From: Osmia lignaria lignaria
Taxonomy: Eukaryota; Arthropoda; Insecta; Hymenoptera; Megachilidae
DNA length: 64,000 bases
Assembly: GCF_051020975.1 (NCBI RefSeq)
Contig: NC_135036.1
Span: 7,316,001 to 7,380,000 of the forward strand
Direction: 5' to 3'
The position numbers were made by a program, and so were the translations under genes. The notes beneath the pieces are model-generated. The model did not search any database. It worked only from the letters and a program-made list of their open reading frames with translations, and was not told the DNA's origin. Of the stretch, positions 1-12,343 are shown piece after piece. Positions within the stretch are counted from its first letter, which is position 1, and each line of letters opens with the position of its first letter.

Positions 1-3000
1 TTCACTTTAATTCCTTTTGTTTTTCATTTTACTAGGTTTTTTCAAACGATTCAAAGAATTAAATGGAACTTAAAGCTTAGTACGTTCGACGCCATTTTGG
101 TGCACGGAGGGTTACAGTCCCGGGGCTCTACTTTCTAGAGAATCCTTTCTAAGCCTTTCATTTACTATGTCAAAAATATTTTTGTATGATTAAATGTCCA
201 GGTTCTAGAAATCCTAATTCGACCCTGAAGATTACTAATAGAATTATATTTGAGAATTTCACCTCTAATTATTAATTTTAGATCAGCAATTAATACCTAA
301 TAGTCATCAAAATGGAAGGATCATAAATTCAATGAAATATGCGCTCATCAAAGTCTCAAAAATAATTAATGAAAGGGTTAAGATATACTAATTAAAAGCA
401 CAGTTCAAAATAGCACCGATAATAGTCTCAAAATGCAAGAATGCATTCATAGGCTGACTATTAAAGGTCGCAAGCTGGCCCGACTGAAGTATTCCTCGGT
501 AAGGATCGCACTCGAAGACTTTTAATATCAAGAGGTAAACCGATTCTGGCTAATTATAATGATTTCAAACGAACGACCACGAACTCGGCACGACGTGTTT
601 GCACGGGGACAAGTCGCGTTGTAAACGACGATGTTCAAGGATAGGAAGAAAGAAAATCAACAGTGAGAAAGGAAACCTGGAGAACATTTACGTTGCAATT
701 ACACTGGTCGATAGTGTATCTAAATAAAGTTATTACTCGACGTGTCGTTCGAGTTACATTAGCCGAACGAATCACTGTAAGTAGGGTACACTACCCCTCA
801 AAAGTCTGAACTACATTGTGGACACTGGGTCAAACACGAGCTAAGAATAAAAATTTTCAAATTGTAAAATATATCAATAAATTATGAAAATTGCTTTAGA
901 AAAAAATTGCTGTCTTTTTTTTTTTAATATAACCTGGTTATACCTATCACTTTTAAAAGAAAATTTGTCTAGCTGTCTGGTAGGAACGGGTACGAATCAC
1001 CAGGCTACGTAATAACAATCCGATGCTGATGAGCAGAAGGATCTCCTCTCACGCGAGTTTGACCTCGCGATCTCAACTGTTTCCAATGCCACAAGCTATC
1101 CGGCTGTTCGATGCCTCCGGGATGCGTCTTTCGGACGTGTATGAGGAATTTTATGGGAAACTGGTTTGCACTGTCACGTGTACAAATGATACGACGCTTT
1201 TTATCCGTTCCTTTTTCTTCTAGAACAGACGAGGAGTCTGTCGGTAACGAGGGAACCGGTGATGCATCCTTTTTTTGGTATTCGCTGATTGGTGCACCAG
1301 GGGATTGATATACATTAGCGTTCGTAAGTTTGGAAGAGGTATTCCTCGTGATCTCTACCCCTCGTGAATTCATGCATAGTAAGGTCCAAATTGTTTTTCG
1401 AATTTTCAAACGATATACCATTGGCTCGTTTTAATCTTCAGAGGGACGATTTTTGTTCATTTTGAAGTTATGTAAATTGTTCATCAAAAGTTTGTGTATT
1501 GTAAATCAAATTTACATGTATGTTCAGAGCCACTATATTAGAAATTTCAAAAGTTACTATGTTTCAAAATTTGGTATATAATTTTTCAAAAGTAATAATA
1601 ATAAAAATTTTCCCAAAAGTCGAAAACTGGATCATTGAATTGGATTCCTTCAGCCTTCTATAGGTTAAAGGGAGAAAATCTGAGAAATGAAAACTAAAAC
1701 AGGTTCATTTGCCTTTTTCATCCGTAAAACGAGAAACTTTTGGCTCTTACTATGTGCATATTCAAGGGAATATATAAGTACGTCGTTGCTCTCGGTATGA
1801 ATGCAATTTGTAAGAGGTATTCTATGTAGATATTCGAGAAGGAACATATGTACAGGATTGTATGAAATGTTTGTATGCAAGTAGTAATGTACCTTAAGGT
1901 ATTACGCTGTTCAAAATAATTGGAGAATCGTGTTTCTGGGCAACTGAGAAGAGTGGATCGAATATTACAGATATAACGTGGTTTATTCTATATCTATATT
2001 AGATATCACCACTATACGTTTCGTGTTATGATCCGAATATCATATTATCCATTATTAATAATAATATTCTTATTGGACACCAATTATTGGTGGTAACAGT
2101 GATTCATAAAATTATTGAAAAATCTTTAGTTGTATGTAACTTCATATTAAACTAAATTAATATTGAAAATTAAATAGTATAGATACACCTGTAATTTATT
2201 ATTTAATATTATACTGCAGAAGATGATAGAATTTTTTTTATTCTTTAATCATCTTCAGCTTTATGTATGTATTTTTAAATAAAAAAGAAATTACTGTTAA
2301 ATGTAATTATAATTCCACGTTGATTAATTTTATTCTCAGTCAACCTTAAGTGCAATAAATATGAAACACCTTTCTTTAATTAAGTGCATGTTTGCTTAAG
2401 TGAACATGCACTCAGCCCACGTTTAAACGCATTTTTCTTGTAAAGAAAGTTCCGCGGGCAAAAAGCCTGAGCATTTGCGACTCATCGTTTCACGTAAAAA
2501 TCATCATCCCTTCAATTGCATTATCAGTTATAAAATACCCTATAACGCAATTTAAAAGAAAAATGATGTCGTCAGAGGCAGACATTTCGCTGCGTCATGC
2601 TTATCTCTGAAAATTATTTACTTTGCATTGACACTTCAACTTTTTTGCATCATCACTGTAAACGTTAAAAAATTTTCATCGCATATAAAACAATTTTCTT
2701 CCCGAAGAAAATTATATTATTTGCATTCTGTTGTACCATTAATTCAAGGAATTTTTCATGATAATTAATAAATGACGACTGAACATTTCATTAATCTCCA
2801 AATTAAATATTAAAAATCATTCTGAACTTCAAAAATGTTTTATGCAAAATGATGATTATACGAGTTAACCCTGTCACAAAATGGCGCCCAGTTTTTGATA
2901 GACCTAACCTAATCTTAACCAAGGGATAACGAAAGGAACTCTAAGTTGGAGAGGACTGTAGAGAACCTCCCACACAGGTGCAACTATTTGCCAAGGAGGG

Positions 3001-3857
3001 AAAGAAATTCCTCGACGAAGAAATGGAGGGAAGTTGCACGACGCGGAGAAAAATGTTGACCCGTGGAATTTTTGGCCGGGCCAATTGGCACGCTCGTTCA
3101 AGTTCGCCGATTGCATATTCGGTGTCGAAACGTCTCTTACGTATCAAAGTATCGAGGAACCAGTTTCGTTCTCGTTTGCACTTTCATCGTCGATTTCGGC
3201 TGGCCCGGATACAAGGCTGCGGTACCTCCATATCCCCCTTCCTGTACCCTCCCTTCCATACCAGGTAAAAACTGGTTAACCCACGCCTCGTGCAAAATCC
3301 CCGAGGGCTGTAGGTGTCGTTGCCACTTGACGTGCATACAGCATCGTGTGTGACGTAAGTCTTCGGGGTCGTGTCCGTGTCGTCGTCATCGAGCAGTAAC
3401 CTTGAAAAGTTCATCCCCGCCCATACGAACGATCCCAACTACTGGCCGAATCTCCCGAATGCCACCTCACGAAGATGCGTTCACCGGCTAAGCTCTTTGC
3501 GTGATTACTCGACGTGTGGGTCTTTTTCGATCGTCATCGCGGCAGCCTTCGCGAGAACGATGAGAAAGTTTATTCGTTTGCGCAATTTTCGATTGTACGA
3601 TCATTTTCGTGCGGCTTATACGACAAGGAAAAATAAATCACCGGATAACAAAACAAAGAATAATTGTGTGGGTGTGTTAGATATGCTTCTAGAGGTTCTA
3701 AGATTCTAAGGTTCGAACAGTCTAAAAGAGATTCTAAGGTTCTAAGATTCGAAGTTCAAAAATTTCCAAATTTTAAGATACCAAAATTCTAAATTTCCAA
3801 ATTCCCAAATTCCTAAATAACTAAATTGCCAAATTGCTAAATTCCCAAGTTCCTAAA

Positions 3858-3985
3858 ATTGCCAAATTGTCAAATTCCTAAATTGCTAAATTGCCAAATT
3901 GTCAAATTCCTAAATTGCTAAATTGCCAAATTGTCAAATTCCTAAATTGCTAAATTGCCAAATTGTCAAATTCCTAAATTGCTAA
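3858..3985. repeat. Tandem repeat, four 32-bp units
   Basis: Four head-to-tail copies of a 32-bp unit begin at 3858, 3890, 3922 and 3954. Each unit is itself made of four 8-bp variants of the pattern (G/T/C)CAAATT or CTAAATT. Decayed versions of the same 8-bp word extend from about 3740 to 4015, so the 32-bp array looks like a late amplification inside an older 8-bp repeat. There is no coding potential. Confidence 0.9.
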
Positions 3986-6900
3986 ACTGCCAAATCTCCA
4001 AAACTCAATTCCAAAATTTTGATAAAGCAAAGTGAAATTTGTTGTAATTAATACTTTTTAACATTACTCGTGACACGATACAATCACACTGGAATTTAGC
4101 CCAAAAATTACAAGCTCGTTACGTGGATCTTATCTGGACAACGTACGGTACAGTTCGCCGTGTATGACGTGATTCAATTCGAGTTTAAAAGGATTCCCTG
4201 CACGCGACCAGGAAAAACGAGCTGCTCTAATTAAGTCGGCGATCACGTTTCGATGCGAGACTTTAAGCAATCTGGGTCACTCGGCGAAAGTGTTAATTAA
4301 AAGTACGTTTTATATGTACGCCCTTCGTAGAAAAAAAGATCAGTGATATTATCACTTTTCTTCCCTTCGGGTCAATGACCTTTGATCATCGAGGTTATTA
4401 TCCTCTGCTAAAATTCGATTTAATTTTCTCTGGTCCCAACCATTTCTCTGAAGATAATTTAAAGAAATTCTTCATAAAAATTATTTTCGCATTAAGATTA
4501 CCAGTTAAAAGAGATAATTGGTTAAATTCATTCTTGGAAAAGCATCCCCGAAGATGAATCTCTAATTACATATTTGAATTTTTGCAGTTTCGAATTTATT
4601 TTCCATTTTGTCTAATATGTAAATAAGGAAATTATGTGAAAAACCAAAAAGAAGTTCAAACGTTATAAATAAAAATTACTGTTTTTCTTCTGAACACGTT
4701 TCTATAAATAAGTAGGTATGTTTTATTCTCAACTTAATAGCAATAAAAGGGGAAAAGGAAATAAAAGAACTTCTTTTCAGTGTGCTGAGCACGCAACGAT
4801 ATGAATTTCCATGAATCTCAAGTAACAAAGGCGCTGTATGGATCAACAATCACGACGAGGCACGGTGATTTTTTAAAATATTTATCGTTTTAAATGACAT
4901 CAGCCCCGCAGGCTGATTAGCCGGCATGCTGTTTTACCGTGACAAATCGCATTCGAATGCAGAGTATCACGCGATGCTTTAAATTAGCATAAAATCATGG
5001 TAGCACATGCCAATTTCAACTCTGAAATTGCCCACGTCCCTTCTACCACTGCATCACTTTTGTTTCTCGACTAATTAAAATTCAATCGGTGTCGACTGCC
5101 TCTTCGTGCTACTTGCAACGGATTAATTTTTCGTACCACACGAAATGTGCAACAGGTCTCAAAGAAAGGTAATATCACTTGAAAGAAGATAACGATGTGC
5201 TTACAGTAATTATTTCAATAATTATTTATTCATCAGAAAAATATTTCTCTCCTTTAATATTTAATTTGAAAAAATAAAAAGAGAACCTTCAGTGGTTCCA
5301 AAATAACAGAAACTAGAAAATAATGGAAAAATTATTGACACCAAAAAGAAAGGTATAAAAGATAAGTCTTTCCTGAACTTCACTATTGAAAATATGTTAT
5401 TCTTTTCAGACGATAACATCTTTCTTTTAATCTCACGAAGGCTTTCTTCGGCACCCGCATTCTTTGATTGTATCAATCAGACTGTAGAACGACACAACCC
5501 ACATTCAACTTCCTTTCTTGTATCGAAAGAATAAGGCGAACAATAAATTTTGATTGACCATTTGAAAAGTGTTCATATTCATAATGAATAGATTTTATTG
5601 TGATAAATTGTGACAGCTTGCTCTTGACATTACTCACTTTGCCTGACATTTTTCAGAGTTTTATATATTGAAGAATATTATCTAAAGAAATAGTTCAAAA
5701 TTTCGATAATGAAAATGAGAATGAAATTTAAATTATCACTATCTAACCATAATTATCTAATAGGGGTTAAAAATTTTTGTTTATACCTAATTAATATTAT
5801 AATAATTTTAAGTTCAATTTTTTTCATTTTCTAAAATCTTTGAAAATCTTCTGGTATTTATTTAAAAAAAGATTTTGATTTCTCAATGGGAATCAACAGA
5901 CCCTTCTAACCCCTCTCTTCCTTTAACAAAACTACTGGTATCAATAGCTTAAGGGTTAAGACGGTTGCAGGGAAAACCAGGTGTTCCATCAAAAGAATTT
6001 AATGTCCTGCTCGAGAGACGTTCACGTGGGCGCATAAAAAAACAAATTTTTGCAAGCAGCATGTGCTGTCGTATGTCGAAAGGGATTTTACGAGCGCAAC
6101 GACCTGTCCAACGAAACCTGCTTTATGTGGCAGCTTTGAACGATAAGCTTCTCGCTACCGTTTCGTCTTATCGACTTCGCATGGTATGCCAGTCCTATGG
6201 TACCGTTTTCTTTCACATTTGCATGGAACCATTTTAAATAATAAGTTTCTCGAGACTTATAAAATGGACCTTTGTAACTTTATCTTTCGTCAGAACCGTA
6301 ACTAACATTCGACCACTAAAGGATATTAGATTCGCGCGAAAGGTCTGTCGTCTATTAAGTATTTTTCCATTATTAAATAAAAAATTAATTCAAAACACTC
6401 TCATCTTAATATTTAAAATATTCATTAAACATTTATTTAGAATTCTGGAATTTTTAAGATCTGAAACTTATAAATTTTTTAATTATTTAATTGAGGAATT
6501 TTAAAATTTTAGAATCTTAAAATTTTAGAATAAGAAAGGTACCAAACTAAATTTTGGAAAGATCCTACCTAATTACACCAATGCAAATAATTTTCACAAA
6601 AACGCGAAGTTAGACCAATCTTAAAACCCTCCTAATTCGATTAATTAATTAGACAAGAGAATTTCAACGCGTTTCATGAAAGGATCAGATATGTATCTCG
6701 GAAATACTTTTGAACGACAGTGTACATAAATTAATGCAGCGAGATTTAAAATCAGCCATACCATTAAACCGACAAAACGAGCTGTATAATAAACTATAAT
6801 TATTCAATTGGACCACTTTGCGCCTGTTAATACGTACGAGCTGGTATAAAAACTTCGAACCGATATCTCACGCGTGATCTCCACGCGAACACGATCGAAT

Positions 6901-7484
6901 TTACCCTGGCTACGAGAGCATCATCGTCATCTTATTCGATGCAACCGAGTGTCATGCACCGTGCCAAGGCGCGGTCGCCACTTTAGCATGACACTAATGA
7001 GCGGACCGACCAGTCCCGCTGTAATTGGTTAGTTAGCACATTTATTTCATATGAAACGCCGAATGAAAAATGCGAAGCGCGTGCGTCCTAATTGGAGGCC
7101 GTGCCATTCTCGGCGCGAATCGTGAACAGATCGGTCTGCACGATATCGGATCGTTGACACCGTTGACCGAATAACGTTGCCCTTAAGGGGTTGGAATAGC
7201 ATTAGCCAGCCGAAAATGATAGGTTTCTTTTTAATTTAACCTTCCTAACATATCTCAGAAATAATTGCACAAAAGATTTCTCAGGTTGGTTCAACACCAC
7301 GAAGAAATATTAATCTCTGGAAACAAAGCGTGGCGGTTCAAAGGACAAACGCGTGAAATAATTGTTTCGCTCTATTACGATTCTTCGTCTGCAACCTTGA
7401 AGACCATAAAAGTCCTTAATCGCGCGTTCAGCATCATCATTCCACTTTCCATCCTCCCAACTCTCGCTCTTCCTTTCTTTCCAT

Positions 7485-7510
7485 CTGAATGCGGCCGCGG
7501 CCGCATTCAG
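7485..7510. repeat. 26-bp perfect palindrome
   Basis: The half-site CTGAATGCGGCCG is followed immediately by its exact reverse complement, with no spacer. The core holds two overlapping NotI sites (GCGGCCGC). It sits at the edge of a CpG-rich patch (about 7480-7740) in otherwise AT-rich DNA. It could be a genuine dyad (protein site or cruciform) or a cloning or assembly artefact. Confidence 0.9.
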
Positions 7511-8300
7511 CCGGCATCGTCTTCAGACAGAAAACAGCGAAGCCGCCGCACCCTGGTTTCACCAAGGGTAATAATAATTGTTTGCGCGCTTACATCTAAA
7601 ATGGCGTCCTTGTCCTTGCAAGGCTACGCTCTCGCCACCTCGGCTCCGCTTATTTCCAACGATCCGCAGCAGCCGACACACACCGTGGGAAGATCGGTGC
7701 TACGGGCCCGCGATGGACCCTCCGGCTTGCCTTGACTGATCCTTTCCACAGATTAGTCGCAATCTCGCGTACCCGCTAAACGCGACCGCGGTAAATATAG
7801 AATTAAATGAACCGAGACATTGCTACCGACGGTATTAATAAACACCGCGTTTCAGGTATATCCTCGACACGGTTTGGTGCCGTGACCCGAGGAACTTTGT
7901 GTTTCTCAAAGTGCATGTTACCATATTTGAATTATTAAAAAGGGGGATTGGGTGTCGAAGATGAGTCGAGATGAATGATCTTTGTCGAATTCTGTCGTCT
8001 ATTTACCCCTTCACTAGGAATGAATTAAAATTTCTGGAACCCGAGGCTAACATTGAGGGCTCATTTGGTTAACAAATTTGAAGAATTGAAATTTCAAAAA
8101 TTGAAATTTATTCTGAATTTAATTGTGAAGAAAAAAGGAAGGGTTAGAAAGGTGCCCTTAGACCTGCCCTTGATTCGACGCTGCCTGTGAGTAATTGAGA
8201 GTGGTTATAGTCATCTAATGCAAAGGGTTTACATTTTGAAAGAATAAAATAGAAATTTAAGTTTAGGTTCACAATAAAAGGGTTAAAGTGATGCGTCATG

Positions 8301-8325
8301 TCCACGTATTTTGAAACACCCTGTA
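8301..8325. mobile_element. Solo end of a mariner-like element
   Basis: The stretch TTTGAAACACCCTGTATG ends in CACCCTGTA. This is the reverse complement of the TACAGGGTG terminus seen on the complete terminal-inverted-repeat element at 48640-49051. I see no partner end within 1 kb on either side, so only a relic end can be called. Confidence 0.35.
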
Positions 8326-10207
8326 TGACAATAAGCATATGCATTCTGGTGCATAGCAACCGATGTGTAATCAGAATAAAAATAAAAAGAAACGTGATAC
8401 ACCGGATTCTACAAAACCTGATATTACACACGGTGAATTCCGAATAATAAAGCGATATTTCATCGTTGATTTTATTCAAGAAATTTCTTTCAAACGTTTC
8501 AATCTATTTTTTTCTTTTCTCTTTTTCGTTCACTCCCAACCGTACAATCTGCAACATTGAAAACCACTTGAAACAATATAAATGACTGTTTTACCGTCAG
8601 TGGCGCGGTCTCCACATTCAAACACACGTGTTATGCGGTACCTTCTCAGATATAACGACCACGATACGGTCTCAATAGTCCAGATTTCTTGGCTACGCCC
8701 AAGGAAGCTTGTCCAACAAGCCATAAAGAAGTGTAACGGCCAAATAAATGCTACTATAATGCATTTCGAGGATACAGGATGCCAACGACTTTGTTACTCG
8801 TAAATGTTTATCAAGATGAGCTGTCCTGCCTTTGCCTGCGCCATTAACAACACAGTTTCAACGCTTTCAATATCGCGGCTGATCGCTAAACCACGAACGC
8901 TTTTTCTCGGAGAAATGAATCATTTGAATGTTTCTTTGAAATAGTACCAATCGTCAAGAAGATTCATTGAAAAATAGAAATTATATTTATAATTAATATC
9001 CGAGTTGATTTTTCCAAAAATTGGGGCACCCGAGCCTCGGGTCGGGTTAGGTAATGATCAGGTAGTGATTCGAGTCCGGAGTTGATATTCAGGTCCCAAA
9101 ATTAAAGACACCTGAACAAATTTTTGGGATTCTGATCGAACTCGAAAATAATTCCCAACTCGACCTCGACCCAAATTTTTGGCTACTCACACCCCTAGTC
9201 GTTACGAATGTTTATTAAGCTCCACTCTTAAAGTCTAAGTAACGACTCGCATCCTATTAGACCTGATGTCATCCTGAGATCGTAAAATCCAAAAAAAGCG
9301 AAGTCCTTCTTCGAAACCTTACCCGTTTGCCTTTAGTTTCGCAAGGAAAGATTTTGTCATGCACTTTTACAACCTACATTTCCAACTGTGGAATTCGAAG
9401 CCTACTTTTCCAGAAAGAAAATTCATTCTATTCTTTATATTTGATCGCAATCTTTTCAAGCCATATCCTTGAGACTCTAATTGTGAAACACCAGCCGAAG
9501 AATTCATAAATTTACCCGGATACGACACGAACCCCTAATCAGTCCGCCTGTTTCATAATCAATCTTATCTGGTGATGCTCAAAGATTTAATAATTCTCTT
9601 CGTGTTCGTCAACGAACGCACAATAATTTCGTGCCTGAATGTGGCAACGATCCTTACCGTGCCGTGTATCTTTGTTAACAACGCGAAGACATACGCAATC
9701 GTCGAACAAAAGAGTGTGATTCCCGTGAAAAAGGAAGGAAAAAGAGAAAGAAAAGGAGGTATCGCGAAATAATCGTGTGAACACGTATCACTGGCTACGA
9801 TATGATGCAACCTCTGGTACACTGGTTGTTCTCGCAAGGATTTCTTCGACAATGAAACTCAAGGTCGTTCCACTTTCCAAGCTTCCCAGGAACCATAGCC
9901 GTTTCCTTCGTCATTTTTATTATCTCACGTGCGCATCGTTCAACCGAGGATGAGGTGAATAAAATGATATAATTAAATGTACATTTCGCGAAAAACGAGG
10001 CACGTACCATTTCCCCTTTAACGTCCTCAGATAACTGTATAAGGAAAGGTATTACGGCTACGAGTTTTATGGCGAACCTCGAGTTTTACTTTGGAACGAT
10101 CTTTTGTAAGGATCGCGATGCCTCACCGATGCGTATTTTGTTTACGAGATTTACTTTTTAAGGAACCGTTATATCGTTCCGAGGAAAGAGAAGAAAATGA
10201 GATATTT

Positions 10208-10500
10208 TTGTGGATTTCGAAAAGCATCAGAAGTCTGACAGAAATTGATGACATAAAAGTATCACAAAATCGTGCTTATGATACATCGAATTAAAGGTTA
10301 AAGTTTAAAGAAAATAGCTGCATAAAGGTATCCTCAATATTCCTAATACGAAATGGTCGGCTGCGATTTGCAGCGAACAATGACCAATTTCGAAACGTAT
10401 CATTTCTAACAAAATTTGATGACAGAAAATAACACTTATGATATATCAATTTAAAGCTCAAAATATACTGAAAATTACTACACAAACGTTTCGTCGATTT
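10208..10500. repeat. Diverged direct duplication
   Basis: Two blocks, about 10208-10345 and 10385-10500, align in direct orientation. Shared anchors in order are TTTCGAAA, GATGACA, CTTATGATA(C/T)ATC, then AATT(T)AAAG followed by AAA(A)T(A/T)(A/G)CT. They are separated by about 170 bp and differ at many positions plus small indels, so this is an old local duplication without coding content. Confidence 0.6.
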
Positions 10501-11900
10501 TCTAAATCCAAATTATTTTGTTCCCCATTGGAATGAAGAAATTTCTTAGCAAAATTACAAATAAAGAATATACCACTATTACTACAGTTATATCACTGCA
10601 AATTGCTGGAGGCCGAGCTATTATTTCACGCTTGTGCAGCCGCGAAATTGAAGTGAAATCTACAATTGGAACAAAGAGTGGAACAAATAAGACCCTGGAC
10701 GCTATTAACAGAATGCGGATGTTTATGCAATTACACCGAATCAAAATATTTACAGAACACTATTTGCCATAAAAAAAAAAACAAATCGAATCGTTTTACC
10801 AATGCAAAATTACCAAGAACAGACACAAAGGTACGTTCGATTTCTGCGAAGGTAATTCATCAGCAACGAATGGTATCGGTTCGCTTGTACCCTGTCAAAC
10901 TGTTGATACTTGTAACCAGAGACGTGTACACGCAGGCAACTTCACTTACCACACCCGATTACGTTGCTAGAGAAACTATTAAAGGCGGTTCGCTTCTGTC
11001 AGGACAGTTCCTCGAACACAATAAGAGTCCAATTGAATAAGCCCACGTCCTCGTAGGTCGGACGTCGAGTACAGCCACGTTATTCTGTTAGCCTGGACAG
11101 AGTCTCGGGCAAAAGGCTTCAACAGGAGCGCTGCCAGTCCACCGACAGGGCTGGCGATCGTTGTGGTAGAAGCAACACGATTACAACCGGATCGAGAGAG
11201 TGTTAGTGAGGCCTGTGGGTCTCTTACGCTTGCCTCAGTCACGCCGGGCGTCAGTGACTTCGCGTCCGCCGGTTCGATCGGTTCTCCTTCGAAACCCTAT
11301 GGAACCATCCGTGAAAAGTGTCCATTACCAACGAAACCAGTGATCTCAAAGAAAATCCAAAGATTTTCTCTGATACCTCGAAATCTATCCTTTTTGAAAA
11401 TCTTCAAACTCGAAAACTCGAAATCAATTTTGTATAATAGACGTTCCTTATTGCCAGTTTGAAAGGTGGACTCTGTTTACGAGTACCAGGATGCACATAC
11501 CCGGTTACCAAAGAGTCCGAGGGTGAGAGACCGGTAACGGAGCGATAAAAGAGGGATACGGATCACCTAGGGCCACGTGAGGAGTTATGTTAAATCATAA
11601 ACACCACGGGAGATAGTAGTGCTGTTTCGGGAAGAAAGAAGAGATAGGAGTTCGTAGATGTATCATGGATGTTCTGTGATCGTTTCGGCTGAGTTAATCG
11701 TCAGCTGTTCGGTGGAATGATGCAAGGTTCATTGGGAATCATCGTCCGGAAAAGGGAGATGATTTGCTGCTATGACACGTCGAAGGTGGACCGTTTTCGA
11801 AACACGCGAAAACATTCGAGAAATGAATTTCCATGGTGTTGATTCAAGGATTCGATCGTAGTCATTGATCTCACTGCGCGCTGTTGCTCTGCGGTAACAG

Positions 11901-12343
11901 TCAGTGTACAGTGAATGAATTCAATGATCCTTGGAAATCGATTTTCAGATATAATTTCGATCGATACTCTGGTTCGGTGCTTACTTTGCTACGTTCAGTG
12001 GAAAGTGACATAAGGTAAGAAAGTACCTGAAACCTGTTGCTAATTGAGCGACGAGTCTCCTCCGTCGAGGTGGTGCTAACAGGCGGATGTCGTTCGGATA
12101 AAAATGCCGTCAAAAGTAAACGCGAGATTCGTTATTTCGTGGCTGAGATTGAACGACGTGTCGCTCTGGAAAGTTTTAAAGAAACGTTTCAAAGTCTATC
12201 GCGAGGCAACGTTGGTGAAATAAATGTTTGATTGCGATGATACGCGTCGCTGAGTGGCGGGAAAGAAACGGAAGATCTCGTTTCCGATCGAGTTGAGGAG
12301 GAAGAAGAAATAAGTAAAAGTGTAGGAAAAGTGTAAGAGGACA
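11901..12343 (+). promoter_or_regulatory. Putative promoter and 5' leader of the CABIT gene
   Basis: The 440 bases before the start codon at 12344 are richer in GC and purine-rich words than the surroundings and are not coding in the gene's frame. The arthropod initiator-like word TCAGT occurs at 11901, which would give a leader of about 440 nt. No TATA box is visible at the expected distance. Short upstream ATGs are present. The assignment rests on position and composition only. Confidence 0.3.

Larger units (their letters stand above)
1..11900. other. Non-coding region upstream of the CABIT gene
   Basis: I find no gene I can defend here. Open frames are short, mostly lack ATG starts, lie on both strands over the same bases, and show no recognisable domain or splice chain. 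The sequence alternates between AT-rich stretches and moderately GC/CpG-rich patches (about 1020-1300, 2980-3560, 7480-7740, 11040-11290). Low-complexity words such as AATTTTAAAATTTTAG recur near 6420-6540. Degenerate words related to CGGGTCGGGTT occur near 9030-9180, and similar ones appear near 12720-12830 and 16750-16850, suggesting an old dispersed repeat. Named repeats are listed separately. Unannotated 5' exons or enhancers of the downstream gene could lie here; I cannot show them. Confidence 0.6.

Noticed and set aside
1005..1421. 138-codon ATG frame on the minus strand
   Set aside because: Frames are open on both strands over the same bases, no domain is recognisable, and there are no flanking exons; chance is the simpler reading.
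7265..7735. 156-codon open frame spanning the NotI palindrome
   Set aside because: The first codon is TTG, the frame runs through GC-rich DNA and simple words, and no protein family is recognisable.
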